Shown here: one piece after another, positions 16,085-23,874 of the stretch
Layout of the letters: each line of letters begins with the position of its first letter
Numbering within the stretch: position 1 is the stretch's first letter
From: Chelatococcus sp.
Lineage (GTDB): Bacteria; Pseudomonadota; Alphaproteobacteria; Rhizobiales; Beijerinckiaceae
Length of the DNA: 64,000 nt
Assembly: GCA_003248805.1 (NCBI GenBank)
Contig: QFQY01000001.1
Coordinates: 62,001-126,000, forward strand
Direction: 5' to 3'
Program-made: the position numbers and the translations under genes
Notes under the pieces: model-generated
What the model saw: the letters and a program-made list of their open reading frames with translations, nothing else
Told to the model about the DNA's origin: nothing
Database searches by the model: none

Positions 16085-16106
16085 CGATTGCTCATGCAAT
16101 CGTTTT
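16085..16106 (+). terminator. Probable intrinsic terminator
   Basis: CGATTGC, loop TCAT, GCAATCG, then TTTT. Seven-bp stem, 15 bases after the stop of the preceding gene. Modest strength. Confidence 0.5.
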
Positions 16107-16142
16107 GATCGCGGCGGCCCCGCGCCGTAACGACGATTTACT

Positions 16143-16150
16143 TTTCCAAA
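16143..16150 (+). promoter_or_regulatory. Single TTTCCAAA box before the GcrA unit
   Basis: Copy of the phage-wide box 17 bases before the start of the gene at 16168, without a partner at 26 bp and without the leader hairpin. The ribosome site AAGGA follows it. Confidence 0.5.
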
Positions 16151-16167
16151 CATCAAAGGACGTTCAG

Positions 16168-16518
16168 ATGAACGAGAGACCATCGGTCACGCAGGCGATC
16201 CGAGCAGTCGATGCCAAGACTGACGTCGCGATCCGGCTCAAGGCCTGCCGCGCGATTATGCGCGAAGCGGTGCAGCGCTGCGCCGAGCTTGGCGTCGGTT
16301 GCACCGTTCAGGGCGTCGAGGAGATCGAGTTCGCCGACCGCGTTGAGGGCGCTCTCAGCGACTACCTGACCTGTCGATCGAACCCGGATGCAAGGCGTCC
16401 CTATGTCGGAGCGACGCGCGGGATGGACGACATCATCTCGGGCCTGTCGCGCATCCCGGCCTCGGATCAGAGCCAGCCCCAGGGCGAGCACAACAGCGAG
16501 CAGAGGGACGCGGCCTGA
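16168..16518 (+). CDS. Hypothetical protein
   Basis: 116 residues. Start has AAAGGA 8 bases upstream. Helical first half (VTQAIRAVDAKTDVAIRLKA, MREAVQRCAELGVGC), disordered polar tail. First gene of the unit that contains the GcrA-like gene. Confidence 0.65.
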   Translation: MNERPSVTQAIRAVDAKTDVAIRLKACRAIMREAVQRCAELGVGCTVQGVEEIEFADRVEGALSDYLTCRSNPDARRPYVGATRGMDDIISGLSRIPASDQSQPQGEHNSEQRDAA

Positions 16519-16742
16519 TGCCGAGGGCAGCTCGGTTTAGCACCGTCATGACCAAGGATTGGGAGGGCAAGAGCGTTCCGCTCATGATCCCGATCGGCTC
16601 AGCGCCACATATCCGCAGTCGTGTCGTCACCCTCGTTCCGCGCGGCTTCAGCGGGACTGAGCTTCGCCTCATGCGCTCAACCGGTCAGCAGCGCGAATGC
16701 GCGCGCCGGCTCGCTCGGATGAAGCGGGGTAAGGCGCCGTGA
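16518..16742 (+). CDS. Hypothetical basic protein
   Basis: 74 residues, strongly basic at both ends. Joined to its neighbours by TGATG (upstream) and GTGA (downstream) overlaps. No family recognised. Confidence 0.6.
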   Translation: MPRAARFSTVMTKDWEGKSVPLMIPIGSAPHIRSRVVTLVPRGFSGTELRLMRSTGQQRECARRLARMKRGKAP

Positions 16743-16921
16743 CCGACGAAACCCTCAAGGTCGCGATCGCCGAGGCCCGCCGCTTCATCAGGCTCGCAAC
16801 CGCCGCACGGCAGCGCTTGCAGGAGGACGGGCACGGCAACGGCAGCAAGGAGAGCGGCGCTTGTCGCCGCTCCTCCATGGACCTCACGCGAGCACTCGCC
16901 GATGTTCGGAGGTCCTCCTGA
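16739..16921 (+). CDS. Hypothetical small protein
   Basis: 60 residues from GTG overlapping the previous stop; its TGA overlaps the next ATG by one base. Helical (LKVAIAEARRFIRLATAARQ). No family recognised. Confidence 0.55.
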   Translation: MTDETLKVAIAEARRFIRLATAARQRLQEDGHGNGSKESGACRRSSMDLTRALADVRRSS

Positions 16922-17568
16922 TGCCGCCGAAGTGGGATGACGACAAGGTGGCGGCCCTCCGCAAGGGGGTCGAGGAAGGCTCGACCTACGGCGAGCTGAC
17001 GCTGATCCCTGCGCTTGAGGGCTTCTCCCGAAACGCACTGATCGGGAAAGCTCAGCGGATCGGTCTGGCGAACAGGGATCGGGTCGAGGCCGGTCGCCAC
17101 GCAGCGGCACGGCAGAAGGCCAAGGCCGACGCCGACGATCGGAAAGCCGCCCTGGCCCGGCGGGAGAGCGCCACCGCTGCGAACAGGGAGGCGGCGCGAG
17201 CTTTGCTCGCCTCCGACCCGGCGGCCAAGGCGGCGCAAGCCGCTATTGCAGCCGCTGTGACCGGTCGCGACTTCGCAAGCAACATCCGCGCGGCGAAGGC
17301 TGACGAGATCGAAGCGGCAAAGGAACGCGTAGCGGCGGAAGCCAAGGCAGAACCTCCGGCCCGCACCGGCTCGATCGGGTGGGACCAAGTTGAGAGCGGT
17401 GTCTGCAAGATGCCGCTTTGGAAGACCTACACCAGCCCGTCCCTCGACGAGATGCGGTTCTGCGGCGCCAAGGCCGAGCTGGGCCAGGCTTGGTGCGCCT
17501 CGTGCCGCAAGATCGCCTACAACTCGCCGCCCGCGCGAACCGGGACGGTTCAGGGGCGCGCAGCATGA
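16921..17568 (+). CDS. gcrA: GcrA-like cell-cycle regulator
   Basis: 215 residues. Residues 1-50 are the GcrA HTH: W5 then DDDKVAALRKGVEEGSTYGE, and FSRNALIGKAQRIGLANR. A long Ala-rich helix follows. The C-terminus carries the GcrA-type Cys signature, CKMPLW...MRFCG...AWCASC. In alphaproteobacteria GcrA works with sigma-70 at promoters methylated by CcrM. A phage copy may redirect host cell-cycle transcription or activate phage promoters. The middle helix is longer than in typical host GcrA. Confidence 0.82.
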   Translation: MPPKWDDDKVAALRKGVEEGSTYGELTLIPALEGFSRNALIGKAQRIGLANRDRVEAGRHAAARQKAKADADDRKAALARRESATAANREAARALLASDPAAKAAQAAIAAAVTGRDFASNIRAAKADEIEAAKERVAAEAKAEPPARTGSIGWDQVESGVCKMPLWKTYTSPSLDEMRFCGAKAELGQAWCASCRKIAYNSPPARTGTVQGRAA

Positions 17569-17861
17569 GAGCGCTCACTCTCTTCGCGGCCTTCGCAGGG
17601 CTGGCGCTGGCCGGCTGCGAAAAGGACCCGGTAGCGACACAGCAGACCGATAACCCCGAGATCGTCGCGCGGCTGCTGGCGACTGTAGACGGCTGCCGCC
17701 TCTGGTCGGTCAGTACGGGTGAGCGGAAGGTCTACCTCGCGCGCTGCGATGCCGCATCGTCTCGGGTGGAGTGGCAAGAGACCGAGACGCACTTCTACCC
17801 CTGCGGGAAGTCGACCTGCACGCAGATCGTCTCGACCGATCACGAGACGCTGTCGCCATGA
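17565..17861 (+). CDS. Small lipoprotein
   Basis: 98 residues. A signal peptide with lipobox LALAGC gives Cys18 as the likely lipidated residue. The mature part is small and contains further cysteines (DGCRLWSV, ARCDA, YPCGKSTCTQ). It is expected in the cell envelope. It is expressed with early genes, unlike Rz1-type lysis lipoproteins, so superinfection exclusion or envelope modification is a fair guess. ATGA overlaps on both sides. Confidence 0.7.
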   Translation: MRALTLFAAFAGLALAGCEKDPVATQQTDNPEIVARLLATVDGCRLWSVSTGERKVYLARCDAASSRVEWQETETHFYPCGKSTCTQIVSTDHETLSP

Positions 17862-18433
17862 AGCCCGCTCCTTTCCCGCTCTGCTGGCCGTCCGGCGCGT
17901 CCCGAGCAAAGAGCCGGCGCTCCTCGCAGTTCAAGACGGGCCTGTCCGGCGCGCTCAAGAACGTGCGGGACAGCATCCGGCTCTTCGGCAACGACAGTGG
18001 CCGGAGCGTCACTGAGGTCATTATCTCGTCGAACGTCTCGCTCGGGGCGGAGAAGCCGAGCGATCCGGGCGTCGCGGTTTGGTTCGTGTGGGACGGCGAG
18101 CAGCGATGCTTTGCGGTCGATCTTTACGCAAAGGTCGAGGAGAACCTGCAAGCCATCCATCACGTCCTTGAGGCTCGTCGCACGGAGATGCGGCATGCCG
18201 GGATCGAGATGACGCGCGCCGCGATGGCCGGCTTCGTCCCCGCCCTGCCCGCCCCTGGCTCGAAGGCGTGGTGGATGGTGCTTGGCGTCGAGCCGGATGC
18301 TTCGAAGGCCGACATCACCGCTGCCTATCGCCGTCTCGCAGCCCTGCGACACCCCGACAAGCCCGGCGGCTCCGAAGCCATGATGGCGGAGCTGAACGCC
18401 GCCCGAGACGCGGCGCTCAAGGTTACGCAATGA
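17858..18433 (+). CDS. J-domain protein
   Basis: 191 residues. The C-terminal 65 residues form a J-domain: AWWMVLGVEPDASKADITAA, YRRLAALRHPDKPGG with the diagnostic HPD at 165-167. No zinc-finger or client domain of DnaJ. The N-terminal 125 residues are unassigned. It probably recruits host DnaK, as lambda replication does through other means. ATGA overlaps on both sides. Confidence 0.82.
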   Translation: MKPAPFPLCWPSGASRAKSRRSSQFKTGLSGALKNVRDSIRLFGNDSGRSVTEVIISSNVSLGAEKPSDPGVAVWFVWDGEQRCFAVDLYAKVEENLQAIHHVLEARRTEMRHAGIEMTRAAMAGFVPALPAPGSKAWWMVLGVEPDASKADITAAYRRLAALRHPDKPGGSEAMMAELNAARDAALKVTQ

Positions 18434-18675
18434 GAACCCGCGACGTCGACCTGCGGCTTCGCGACGGGACGCTCGCGACGGTCGAATTTACGATCGCGCC
18501 GGCCGAGCCGGATGTCGGCATCTTCGGCGACTATGCCGAGGAGTGGTGGCTGACCCACCTCAACGATCGGACCGTCGCCCGTTCGAACACCTGCTACCGA
18601 CGCGAGATCGAGGAGCGGATGCTCGCGTTGGAGATCGAGCATGACGACCCATTCGACTATTTGGATTGGTCGTAA
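18430..18675 (+). CDS. Hypothetical protein
   Basis: 81 residues, acidic, beta-rich start (DVDLRLRDGTLATVEFTIA). ATGA overlap with the J-domain gene. Last gene before the next operator region. Confidence 0.6.
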   Translation: MRTRDVDLRLRDGTLATVEFTIAPAEPDVGIFGDYAEEWWLTHLNDRTVARSNTCYRREIEERMLALEIEHDDPFDYLDWS

Positions 18676-18676
18676 A

Positions 18677-18745
18677 TTTCCAAATTTTGCTCTGGACTTT
18701 GATTTGGAAATTTGGAATAAAGGCTCATCGCAAACGCGACTGGAG
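18677..18745 (+). promoter_or_regulatory. Operator pair, promoter and hairpin/RBS leader (locus C)
   Basis: TTTCCAAAT 18677-18685 and TTTGGAAAT 18703-18711, 26 bp apart. CTGGAC at 18692-18697 and GAATAA at 18715-18720 could be the promoter hexamers around the second box. Hairpin TCGC 18728-18731, loop AAAC, GCGA 18736-18739, then GGAG 18742-18745, 7 bases from the ATG at 18753. Confidence 0.75.
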
Positions 18746-18752
18746 CTTTTAG

Positions 18753-19001
18753 ATGAGCAACCCCGTAATCGTCTCGGTCAAAGTTACCCACAAGGGTAAA
18801 GCCGGGAACCTCGATCTCAGCCTGACCGAGACCCAAGACTTTTACTTCGTCAATGACAGCGAAGCGGTCCGCTTTGGTCTCGAAATAAAAGACGATCCGG
18901 CTTGCGAGATTGTCGGATGGAAAACCGTTGTTTTACACAGCGCCGCCGCCGGCATCGCGGGCGTCGCGTCCCTCAAGGGTATCCTCGCCTCTTCGTTCTG
19001 A
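18753..19001 (+). CDS. Hypothetical protein behind its own operator
   Basis: 82 residues, beta-rich (VIVSVKVTHKGKAGNLDLSL, DFYFVNDSEAVRFGLEIK). Placed directly behind a full operator/leader unit and followed by a strong nested hairpin, so it may be expressed largely on its own. No family recognised. Confidence 0.65.
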   Translation: MSNPVIVSVKVTHKGKAGNLDLSLTETQDFYFVNDSEAVRFGLEIKDDPACEIVGWKTVVLHSAAAGIAGVASLKGILASSF

Positions 19002-19042
19002 CGCTCGCATAGGAGCCGGCCGAGCCCGGCTCCGAACGAGCG
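19002..19042 (+). terminator. Nested GC-rich hairpin (possible terminator)
   Basis: Outer arms CGCTCG (19002-19007) and CGAGCG (19037-19042) enclose an 8-bp inner stem GGAGCCGG (19012-19019) / CCGGCTCC (19026-19033) with a 6-base loop. Begins at the stop codon of the preceding gene. No U-tract, so it may instead be a processing or attenuation structure. Confidence 0.45.
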
Positions 19043-19074
19043 CCAGAGCGGCGTTCCGCGATTGGGATTTCCAC

Positions 19075-19176
19075 ATGCTTGTGATGATCAAGAACTCGAT
19101 CCTCGCGATCGGTTGCCTCTGCTCGATCCCGCTCTTCGCCTACGGCCTGCCGGCCGTACTCCTGGCGTTGCGCTGA
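19075..19176 (+). CDS. Tiny membrane protein (33 aa)
   Basis: One hydrophobic helix (SILAIGCLCSIPLFAYGLPA). Supported by its TGATG overlap with the next gene. The ribosome site is weak. It and the next gene form a pair of single-helix membrane peptides. Confidence 0.5.
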   Translation: MLVMIKNSILAIGCLCSIPLFAYGLPAVLLALR

Positions 19177-19307
19177 TGGGTGACCTGACCCTAACCGACG
19201 TGTTCATCGCTGCGGTGATCGCTCTGGTGATCTTCCTCTCGATCGACATCTACCGCACCGGAATTCCGGTCTGTCATGACGAGGGCGATGACGAGGACGA
19301 GCCGTGA
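19176..19307 (+). CDS. Small membrane protein with acidic tail (43 aa)
   Basis: One transmembrane helix (VFIAAVIALVIFLSIDIY) followed by an Asp/Glu-rich end. Overlaps neighbours by one base (TGATG) and four bases (GTGA). Holin-like size, but its place in the early operon argues against lysis. Confidence 0.55.
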   Translation: MGDLTLTDVFIAAVIALVIFLSIDIYRTGIPVCHDEGDDEDEP

Positions 19308-19807
19308 CCGCCGTCGCCCATGCTCCGGTGTGCCCCACGTGTCGCCTTATCGCGCGGCTGACGGACGGATCGCAGGTCTATTCCAACCGCCCGGACCTCG
19401 CGGAAAAGCCGGTATGGCTTTGCGATGGTTGCGGGGGCTTTGTCGGCTGCCACCCTGGCACGACGAAGCCCCTCGGCACACCGGCTGGCCCGGAGCTGCG
19501 CCGCGCCCGCGCGCTGCTCCACGACCGCATGATCGATCCTCTCTGGAAGCTGGCTGACGTCTGCGGCGAATACGAGCCGGAGGATCAGGCGGCGGCTCTC
19601 AAGATCAGGCAGGCCGCGCGCTCGCGCGTCTACTCCTACCTCGCCGACCGCCTCGGCAAGTCCGGCAAGGAAACCCATACCGGCCTGTTCGATCTCGCGA
19701 CGTGCCGGCGCGCGTGGCGCGTCCTGCAAGGCCGCACCTACGCCGACATCCGCGCTTGGGCGAAGGCCCACGCCGCCTCGAAGAGGAAGGTCAAGACTGA
19801 TGCGTGA
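19304..19807 (+). CDS. DUF3268-like zinc-finger protein
   Basis: 167 residues. Two CxxC knuckles (C10/C13 and C40/C43) and the following GCHPGTTKPLGTPA, LRRARALLHDRMIDPLW match the DUF3268 zinc-finger family seen in phages. The C-terminus is helical (RRAWRVLQGRTYADIRAWAK). The molecular role is not known. Confidence 0.75.
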   Translation: MTAVAHAPVCPTCRLIARLTDGSQVYSNRPDLAEKPVWLCDGCGGFVGCHPGTTKPLGTPAGPELRRARALLHDRMIDPLWKLADVCGEYEPEDQAAALKIRQAARSRVYSYLADRLGKSGKETHTGLFDLATCRRAWRVLQGRTYADIRAWAKAHAASKRKVKTDA

Positions 19808-20504
19808 GAAACAGAGGCCTACGGAACGGCCGGGCACCCACGACGAGACGATCCGCGAGCACCCCGCATTCGGTTGCGTCGTCGTGACCCGGCCGCAGGG
19901 CAGCAGGCGTGACATGGAGCTTTTCGGCTCACGCGTCCCGGCCTCGTCCTACATCTCGATCGCGATACACGAGGCCGATGAGCGCCGCCGGCTGCAAGGC
20001 TCGCAGCACATGGTGGGTCGCTACATCACGAAGATCGCGATGACCGAGGCGCAGTTTGCGACAATGGTCGGCGCGGTGGGCGCGGGATCGGGCGTGCCCT
20101 GCACGATCGAGTATCGCCACACCGCAGGCTTCGCGCAGATGCCGGCGATTGAGGATTTCTCGCTCGAAGACGATCGGGCTCGCCATATCCGCGAGTTGAC
20201 CGCGCGCAGCGTCGCCGACGTTCGCGAGGCGGCGAAGATGATGGACGAGCTTCTCGCCGAGGTGGCCCCGACGAAGACGAAACTCCGTGCGATCCGGGCG
20301 AAGCTCGTCCAGGCCGCCGACCATGCCCCGGCGAACTATCAATTCGCGGCCGACCGCGTCTCCGAGCACCTCGCCGACACGATGGCCGAGGTGAAGATGG
20401 AGCTTCACGCCTACGCCCTTGCGACGGACGCCGCCCTGGCGCGCGGCCGGGTCAGCGAAGCCGATATCCGCGCTGACGAGATCGAGGGCGGGCTTGATGC
20501 CTAA
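19800..20504 (+). CDS. Hypothetical phage protein
   Basis: 234 residues. The middle (KIAMTEAQFATMVGAVGAGS, GVPCTIEYRHTAGFAQMP) matches a conserved pattern I have seen in phage proteins of unknown function. The C-terminal half is a long helix (AAKMMDELLAEVAPTKTKLR). Overlaps the DUF3268 gene by 8 bases and the next gene by 8. Confidence 0.65.
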   Translation: MREKQRPTERPGTHDETIREHPAFGCVVVTRPQGSRRDMELFGSRVPASSYISIAIHEADERRRLQGSQHMVGRYITKIAMTEAQFATMVGAVGAGSGVPCTIEYRHTAGFAQMPAIEDFSLEDDRARHIRELTARSVADVREAAKMMDELLAEVAPTKTKLRAIRAKLVQAADHAPANYQFAADRVSEHLADTMAEVKMELHAYALATDAALARGRVSEADIRADEIEGGLDA

Positions 20505-20829
20505 GCGCGTCGCTCACCTCCCACCTCTCCGCCTCACGCCGAGCCAGTTCCGATCGCTGCTCGAATACAGCGGGAGCCTCCCGACCGGGACGACGCCGGG
20601 CAAGCGCTGGAAGCGCCTCGACGGCGTGCACGACTACGAATTCCGCAAGCGCGGCGGAAAGCCGGTCTGGATGGTCGGCGAGTATGACCCGACCGCGCCG
20701 ACCGAGAAGCAAATCGCCGAGATGAAGGTGCGCGGCGAGAAGCCGCCGACCTCGATCCAGATCAATTGGTACAGGCCCGTCATCGTCGTGCGGGCGGCGA
20801 CGCAAGCAGGGGCATCCGATGTCCCGTAA
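20497..20829 (+). CDS. Hypothetical protein
   Basis: 110 residues, basic (LTPSQFRSLLEYSGSLPTGT, GKRWKRLDGVHDYEFRKRGG). Overlaps the previous gene by 8 and the next by 11. No family recognised. Confidence 0.65.
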   Translation: MPKRVAHLPPLRLTPSQFRSLLEYSGSLPTGTTPGKRWKRLDGVHDYEFRKRGGKPVWMVGEYDPTAPTEKQIAEMKVRGEKPPTSIQINWYRPVIVVRAATQAGASDVP

Positions 20830-21028
20830 GCTCTGCTGCACCTGCCAATGGTGGGACAATTCCGCTTCGTCCGCCGTCTCCGCTGCTGAGACCGGCCAGT
20901 GTCGGCGCCTGCCGCCAGGCTTCGACGATCGCACTGGCCTCGCCGTGTGGCCCTTCACTGAGGAGACGGATTGGTGCGGGGAGTTCGCCCTCGACGAGGC
21001 GCGCGACGAGGAGGAAGCCGGTGGCTAA
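20819..21028 (+). CDS. Small Cys protein, zinc-knuckle-like
   Basis: 69 residues. CCTCQWW, GQCRRLPP and DWCGEF give spaced cysteines of a small metal-binding fold common in phage genomes. Acidic C-terminus. Overlaps neighbours by 11 and 8 bases. Confidence 0.6.
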   Translation: MSRKLCCTCQWWDNSASSAVSAAETGQCRRLPPGFDDRTGLAVWPFTEETDWCGEFALDEARDEEEAGG

Positions 21029-21254
21029 GCCGATCCTCTCGCGAGACGAATGGACCATCCTGCGCCGGATCGAAGCTGATCCTGTCGGCTTCGGCGTCCG
21101 CATCGAAATCTCGCTCGCCCGAAGCCGGCTCAAGCGCCTCGGCTACATCGAGAGCCGGCCGTCTAACGCGGGGCGATCGAGGCAGATCGCGGGCAAGGCT
21201 CACGTGTGGCGGTTCACGGCTGAGGGCCGGGCGCGTTTCGAGGCGGGCGAGTGA
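21021..21254 (+). CDS. Small winged-helix-like protein
   Basis: 77 residues from GTG. SRDEWTILRRIEADPVGFGV, SRLKRLGYIES and HVWRFTAEGRARF have the helix-wing layout of a MarR-like half. Function unknown. Confidence 0.55.
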   Translation: MAKPILSRDEWTILRRIEADPVGFGVRIEISLARSRLKRLGYIESRPSNAGRSRQIAGKAHVWRFTAEGRARFEAGE

Positions 21255-21619
21255 TGCCAATCTCCGCCGAGAAAATGAAGCGCTATCCCGGCGGCTCGAT
21301 CCGGTCGCCGGAGTGGATCGCGTTCCGCGCGAAGCTGCTGGCGCGTGCTGGCAACCGCTGCGAGGGGACGCCGCAGTTCCCCGACTGTCGCGCCGCCAAC
21401 GGCGAGCTGCATCCCAAGACCGGGAGCAAGGTCGTCCTGACGATCGCGCACATGGACCAGGACGAGGGCCATGCCGACGAGACGCGCTGCCGCGCGCTCT
21501 GTCAGCGCTGCCACAACGCGTGGGACGCGCCGCACCGTCAGAAGAACGCGCGACAGACACGCCACCGCAAGGTCGGTCAAGACGATCTCTTTCCGCAGCA
21601 AGGAGCGATGAAGCGATGA
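21254..21619 (+). CDS. HNH-like endonuclease-fold protein
   Basis: 121 residues. C...C (RCEGTPQFPDC), then TIAHMDQDEGH, and CRALCQRCHNAWDAPHR give the Cys/His arrangement of an HNH or beta-beta-metal nuclease with a structural zinc. TGATG overlap upstream, ATGA downstream. Two HNH-type genes in a row are unusual; either could nick DNA in packaging or defence. Confidence 0.65.
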   Translation: MPISAEKMKRYPGGSIRSPEWIAFRAKLLARAGNRCEGTPQFPDCRAANGELHPKTGSKVVLTIAHMDQDEGHADETRCRALCQRCHNAWDAPHRQKNARQTRHRKVGQDDLFPQQGAMKR

Positions 21620-22038
21620 GGGATCGCGAGAAGGATCGAGAGCGCTCGCGGCGATACCGAGCGAAAGCTCACGAGGCCAAGTATGGGCCGAACGCGGGTG
21701 ATCAGCGCGGTAAGCAGCAGACGCAGCCGAGAGGACCGGCGCATAAAAATTGGAGCGACGGCAGGCGGGTCACCAGCGACGGGTACATCGCGCTCCGCGT
21801 AGGCAAGGGGCATCCGCTCGCTGACACAAACGGCTGGGCTTACGAGCACCTCGTCGTATGGGTTTCGGCCGGCAACGCGCGACCGGCGAAGGGCTGGGTT
21901 CTCGCCCACCGCAACGCGGTCAAAGACGACAACCGCCTCGACAATCTTGAATTGAAGACGGCGGTGGAACATAGCGCGGCCCTGGCTGCCTCCCGGCCAC
22001 GCGATGCGTTGGGGCGCTTCCCGGAAACGTCGCCATGA
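21616..22038 (+). CDS. HNH endonuclease (HNH_3-type)
   Basis: 140 residues. Very basic N-terminus (RDREKDRERSRRYRAKAHE), then SDGYIALRVGKGHPL, EHLVVW and the core AHRNAVKDDNRLDNLEL, which is the HNH_3 pattern. Might be homing-type or a packaging helper. It lies far from the terminase genes. Confidence 0.8.
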   Translation: MRDREKDRERSRRYRAKAHEAKYGPNAGDQRGKQQTQPRGPAHKNWSDGRRVTSDGYIALRVGKGHPLADTNGWAYEHLVVWVSAGNARPAKGWVLAHRNAVKDDNRLDNLELKTAVEHSAALAASRPRDALGRFPETSP

Positions 22039-22373
22039 ACCTCCTCGACCTCATGCGAGCGCCGATGATCGTCCGGCCGGTCGATCCGGACGGCTCGGTC
22101 GTGAAGGAGCCGCAGGAGGTCCACGTCTGGCGCGGCGGCTGGCGGCGCGTCGAGATCGAGCTTCATCCGTACCGCCATCTCTGGATGTGGGCCGTCTCAC
22201 TCTCTTTTTCGAACGGCGGCAGCGGATACCGCGTCGGGGAGAAGTGGGGCCGCTTCGCCGAAAGCCGCGAGGACGCCCTGCATTACGCCCTGGCCGAACT
22301 GGACGAGCGCTTGGCCCGTCACGACGACCCCAACATCCCGCAAATCATAGCTTGGAGCCGCGCGCTGCGATGA
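22035..22373 (+). CDS. Hypothetical protein
   Basis: 112 residues, beta-rich with many Trp (HVWRGGWRRVEIELHPYRHL, WMWAVSLSF). Overlaps neighbours by 4 bases each. No family recognised. Confidence 0.6.
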   Translation: MNLLDLMRAPMIVRPVDPDGSVVKEPQEVHVWRGGWRRVEIELHPYRHLWMWAVSLSFSNGGSGYRVGEKWGRFAESREDALHYALAELDERLARHDDPNIPQIIAWSRALR

Positions 22374-22774
22374 CGACTGAGACGAAAGCATTTCCGACCG
22401 CCGAGGTGATCTCGTCGATCGCGGGCGTCCTAATCTGCGATATCGGCGGGGTCTACCGCGTGCTCGGATGGATGACGGGCGAGGAGCTGTTCACGCATCA
22501 GCTCCCGCGCGCCGGCCGCGAGGCCACGCCAGTGGCGGTCGCGTTCGATCCACGCCTCGCCGAGGTCGTGAAGGAAGCGGAGCAGGTCAACGAGACCAAC
22601 TGGCAGGAGTGGCGCGACCGATGGATCGAGCGCTTCGGCCAGGAGATCACCGTCCCGCGCCTGACGCTCGCGCAGCACAAGGAGAAGAACCCCATCGCCG
22701 AATTGCGGGAGATGGCCCCGCAGGCAGAGATCATCCCGGTCGTCGTCGGCGAGGAGCTTGGCGATGGCGCGTGA
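22370..22774 (+). CDS. DUF7736-like phage protein
   Basis: 134 residues. FPTAEVISSIAGVLICDIGG, VYRVLGWMTGEELFTHQLPR matches a pattern common in phage early regions, which I recall as DUF7736. The C-terminus is helical with a predicted coiled segment. Function unknown. Confidence 0.6.
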   Translation: MTTETKAFPTAEVISSIAGVLICDIGGVYRVLGWMTGEELFTHQLPRAGREATPVAVAFDPRLAEVVKEAEQVNETNWQEWRDRWIERFGQEITVPRLTLAQHKEKNPIAELREMAPQAEIIPVVVGEELGDGA

Positions 22775-23516
22775 CCTCCCAATCCTCTTCTCCGAGCCGA
22801 TGGTCCTGGCCCTGCTCGCCGGCTCAAAAACCGAGACGCGGCGCCTGCTCTACGCGCTGCGGAAGAGCGACAAGCCTATGGCCGGGATCAACCCCAAGTT
22901 CCTGCGCGGCTACGATCCGCCGGCCGCGACGACCCATGCGATCGACGAGTTCTATGACCTGCGCCGGCAGTTCGCGCCCGGCGATCGCCTGTGGGTCCGC
23001 GAGGCGTGGCGCGTCAGCGCGACGAAGGACGCGACTGCGCCGCGCGACATCGTGCCCCGTATCTGCACGACGCTCTACGAAGCCGGCGGAAGCATGGGCG
23101 GAATTACGCCGCCGCCGAAGGATAGCCCGCGTCCTCCGAGAGAGTACGTTCCCGACGAGCAGCCGCTCGCCGGTCGTATGCCGGAATGGGTTGGCCGCCG
23201 CCGGGCCTCGATGCACATGCCCCGTTGGGCCAGCCGGATCACCCTTCCCGTCTCGGGGGTGCATGTCGAGCGCCTGCAAGCCATCACGGAGGAAGCGGCG
23301 CTAGCCGAGGGCGTCGTCCCGCACCCGGACGGCGGCTTCCATGTCGTCGGTGTACCGCATCCTAATCCGCGCTTCCCCTACCTGTCCCGCCCGACCGCCC
23401 GCGAGATGTATGCGGCCCTATGGGACGTCATCAACGGCCCCGGCGCGTGGGCCGCGAACCCTTGGGTCAGCGCTACCCGGTTCGGCGTCATCCACGGGAA
23501 TATCGACAATGTCTGA
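22764..23516 (+). CDS. ASCH-domain-like phage protein
   Basis: 250 residues. ILFSEPMVLALLAGSKTETR, PGDRLWVREAW, MHMPRWASRITLPVSGVHVE and YAALWDVINGP are the conserved blocks of an ASCH/PUA-like family widespread in phages. ASCH folds bind RNA or modified bases, so an RNA-related role is possible. Start at 22764; a TTG two codons earlier is the alternative. Confidence 0.75.
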   Translation: MARDLPILFSEPMVLALLAGSKTETRRLLYALRKSDKPMAGINPKFLRGYDPPAATTHAIDEFYDLRRQFAPGDRLWVREAWRVSATKDATAPRDIVPRICTTLYEAGGSMGGITPPPKDSPRPPREYVPDEQPLAGRMPEWVGRRRASMHMPRWASRITLPVSGVHVERLQAITEEAALAEGVVPHPDGGFHVVGVPHPNPRFPYLSRPTAREMYAALWDVINGPGAWAANPWVSATRFGVIHGNIDNV

Positions 23517-23874
23517 CGCCGAGAAGCTCGCCGCCCTGTGGCGGCCGACCGCTACGACGCCGCAGCACGAACTCTATGACCTGATGGTCGTCGGCTCGAT
23601 CCAGCACTTCGGGACACCCCTGACCTACGCATGGGCCATGGGAAAGCGCCTCGGCGGGTATCGCACGGCGGACGAGGCCAGAAACGCCGTCGCAGTCGAG
23701 GCGTCACGGCAGCTCCTCTCCATTGCCCCGCCCGATCCCGCGCTCGCCGGCAAGCTCCCGGTCGTCCTCTACTTCGCGACGGACGCCGATCGCGACGAGT
23801 TCATCGCCATCATCAAAGAGGCCAAGCCAGGCCTCGTGACCCGCAAGCCCGATCAGGAAGGCCGCGTCGAATGA
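23509..23874 (+). CDS. Hypothetical protein
   Basis: 121 residues. Helical (AEKLAALWRPTATTPQHELY, TADEARNAVAVEASRQLLS). Overlaps the ASCH gene by 8 and rtcB by 4 bases. No family recognised. Confidence 0.6.
   Translation: MSDAEKLAALWRPTATTPQHELYDLMVVGSIQHFGTPLTYAWAMGKRLGGYRTADEARNAVAVEASRQLLSIAPPDPALAGKLPVVLYFATDADRDEFIAIIKEAKPGLVTRKPDQEGRVE

Noticed and set aside
19075..19307. Holin pair
   Set aside because: Two tiny membrane proteins, but in the early region and without an endolysin nearby; no lysis genes were recognised in the window.
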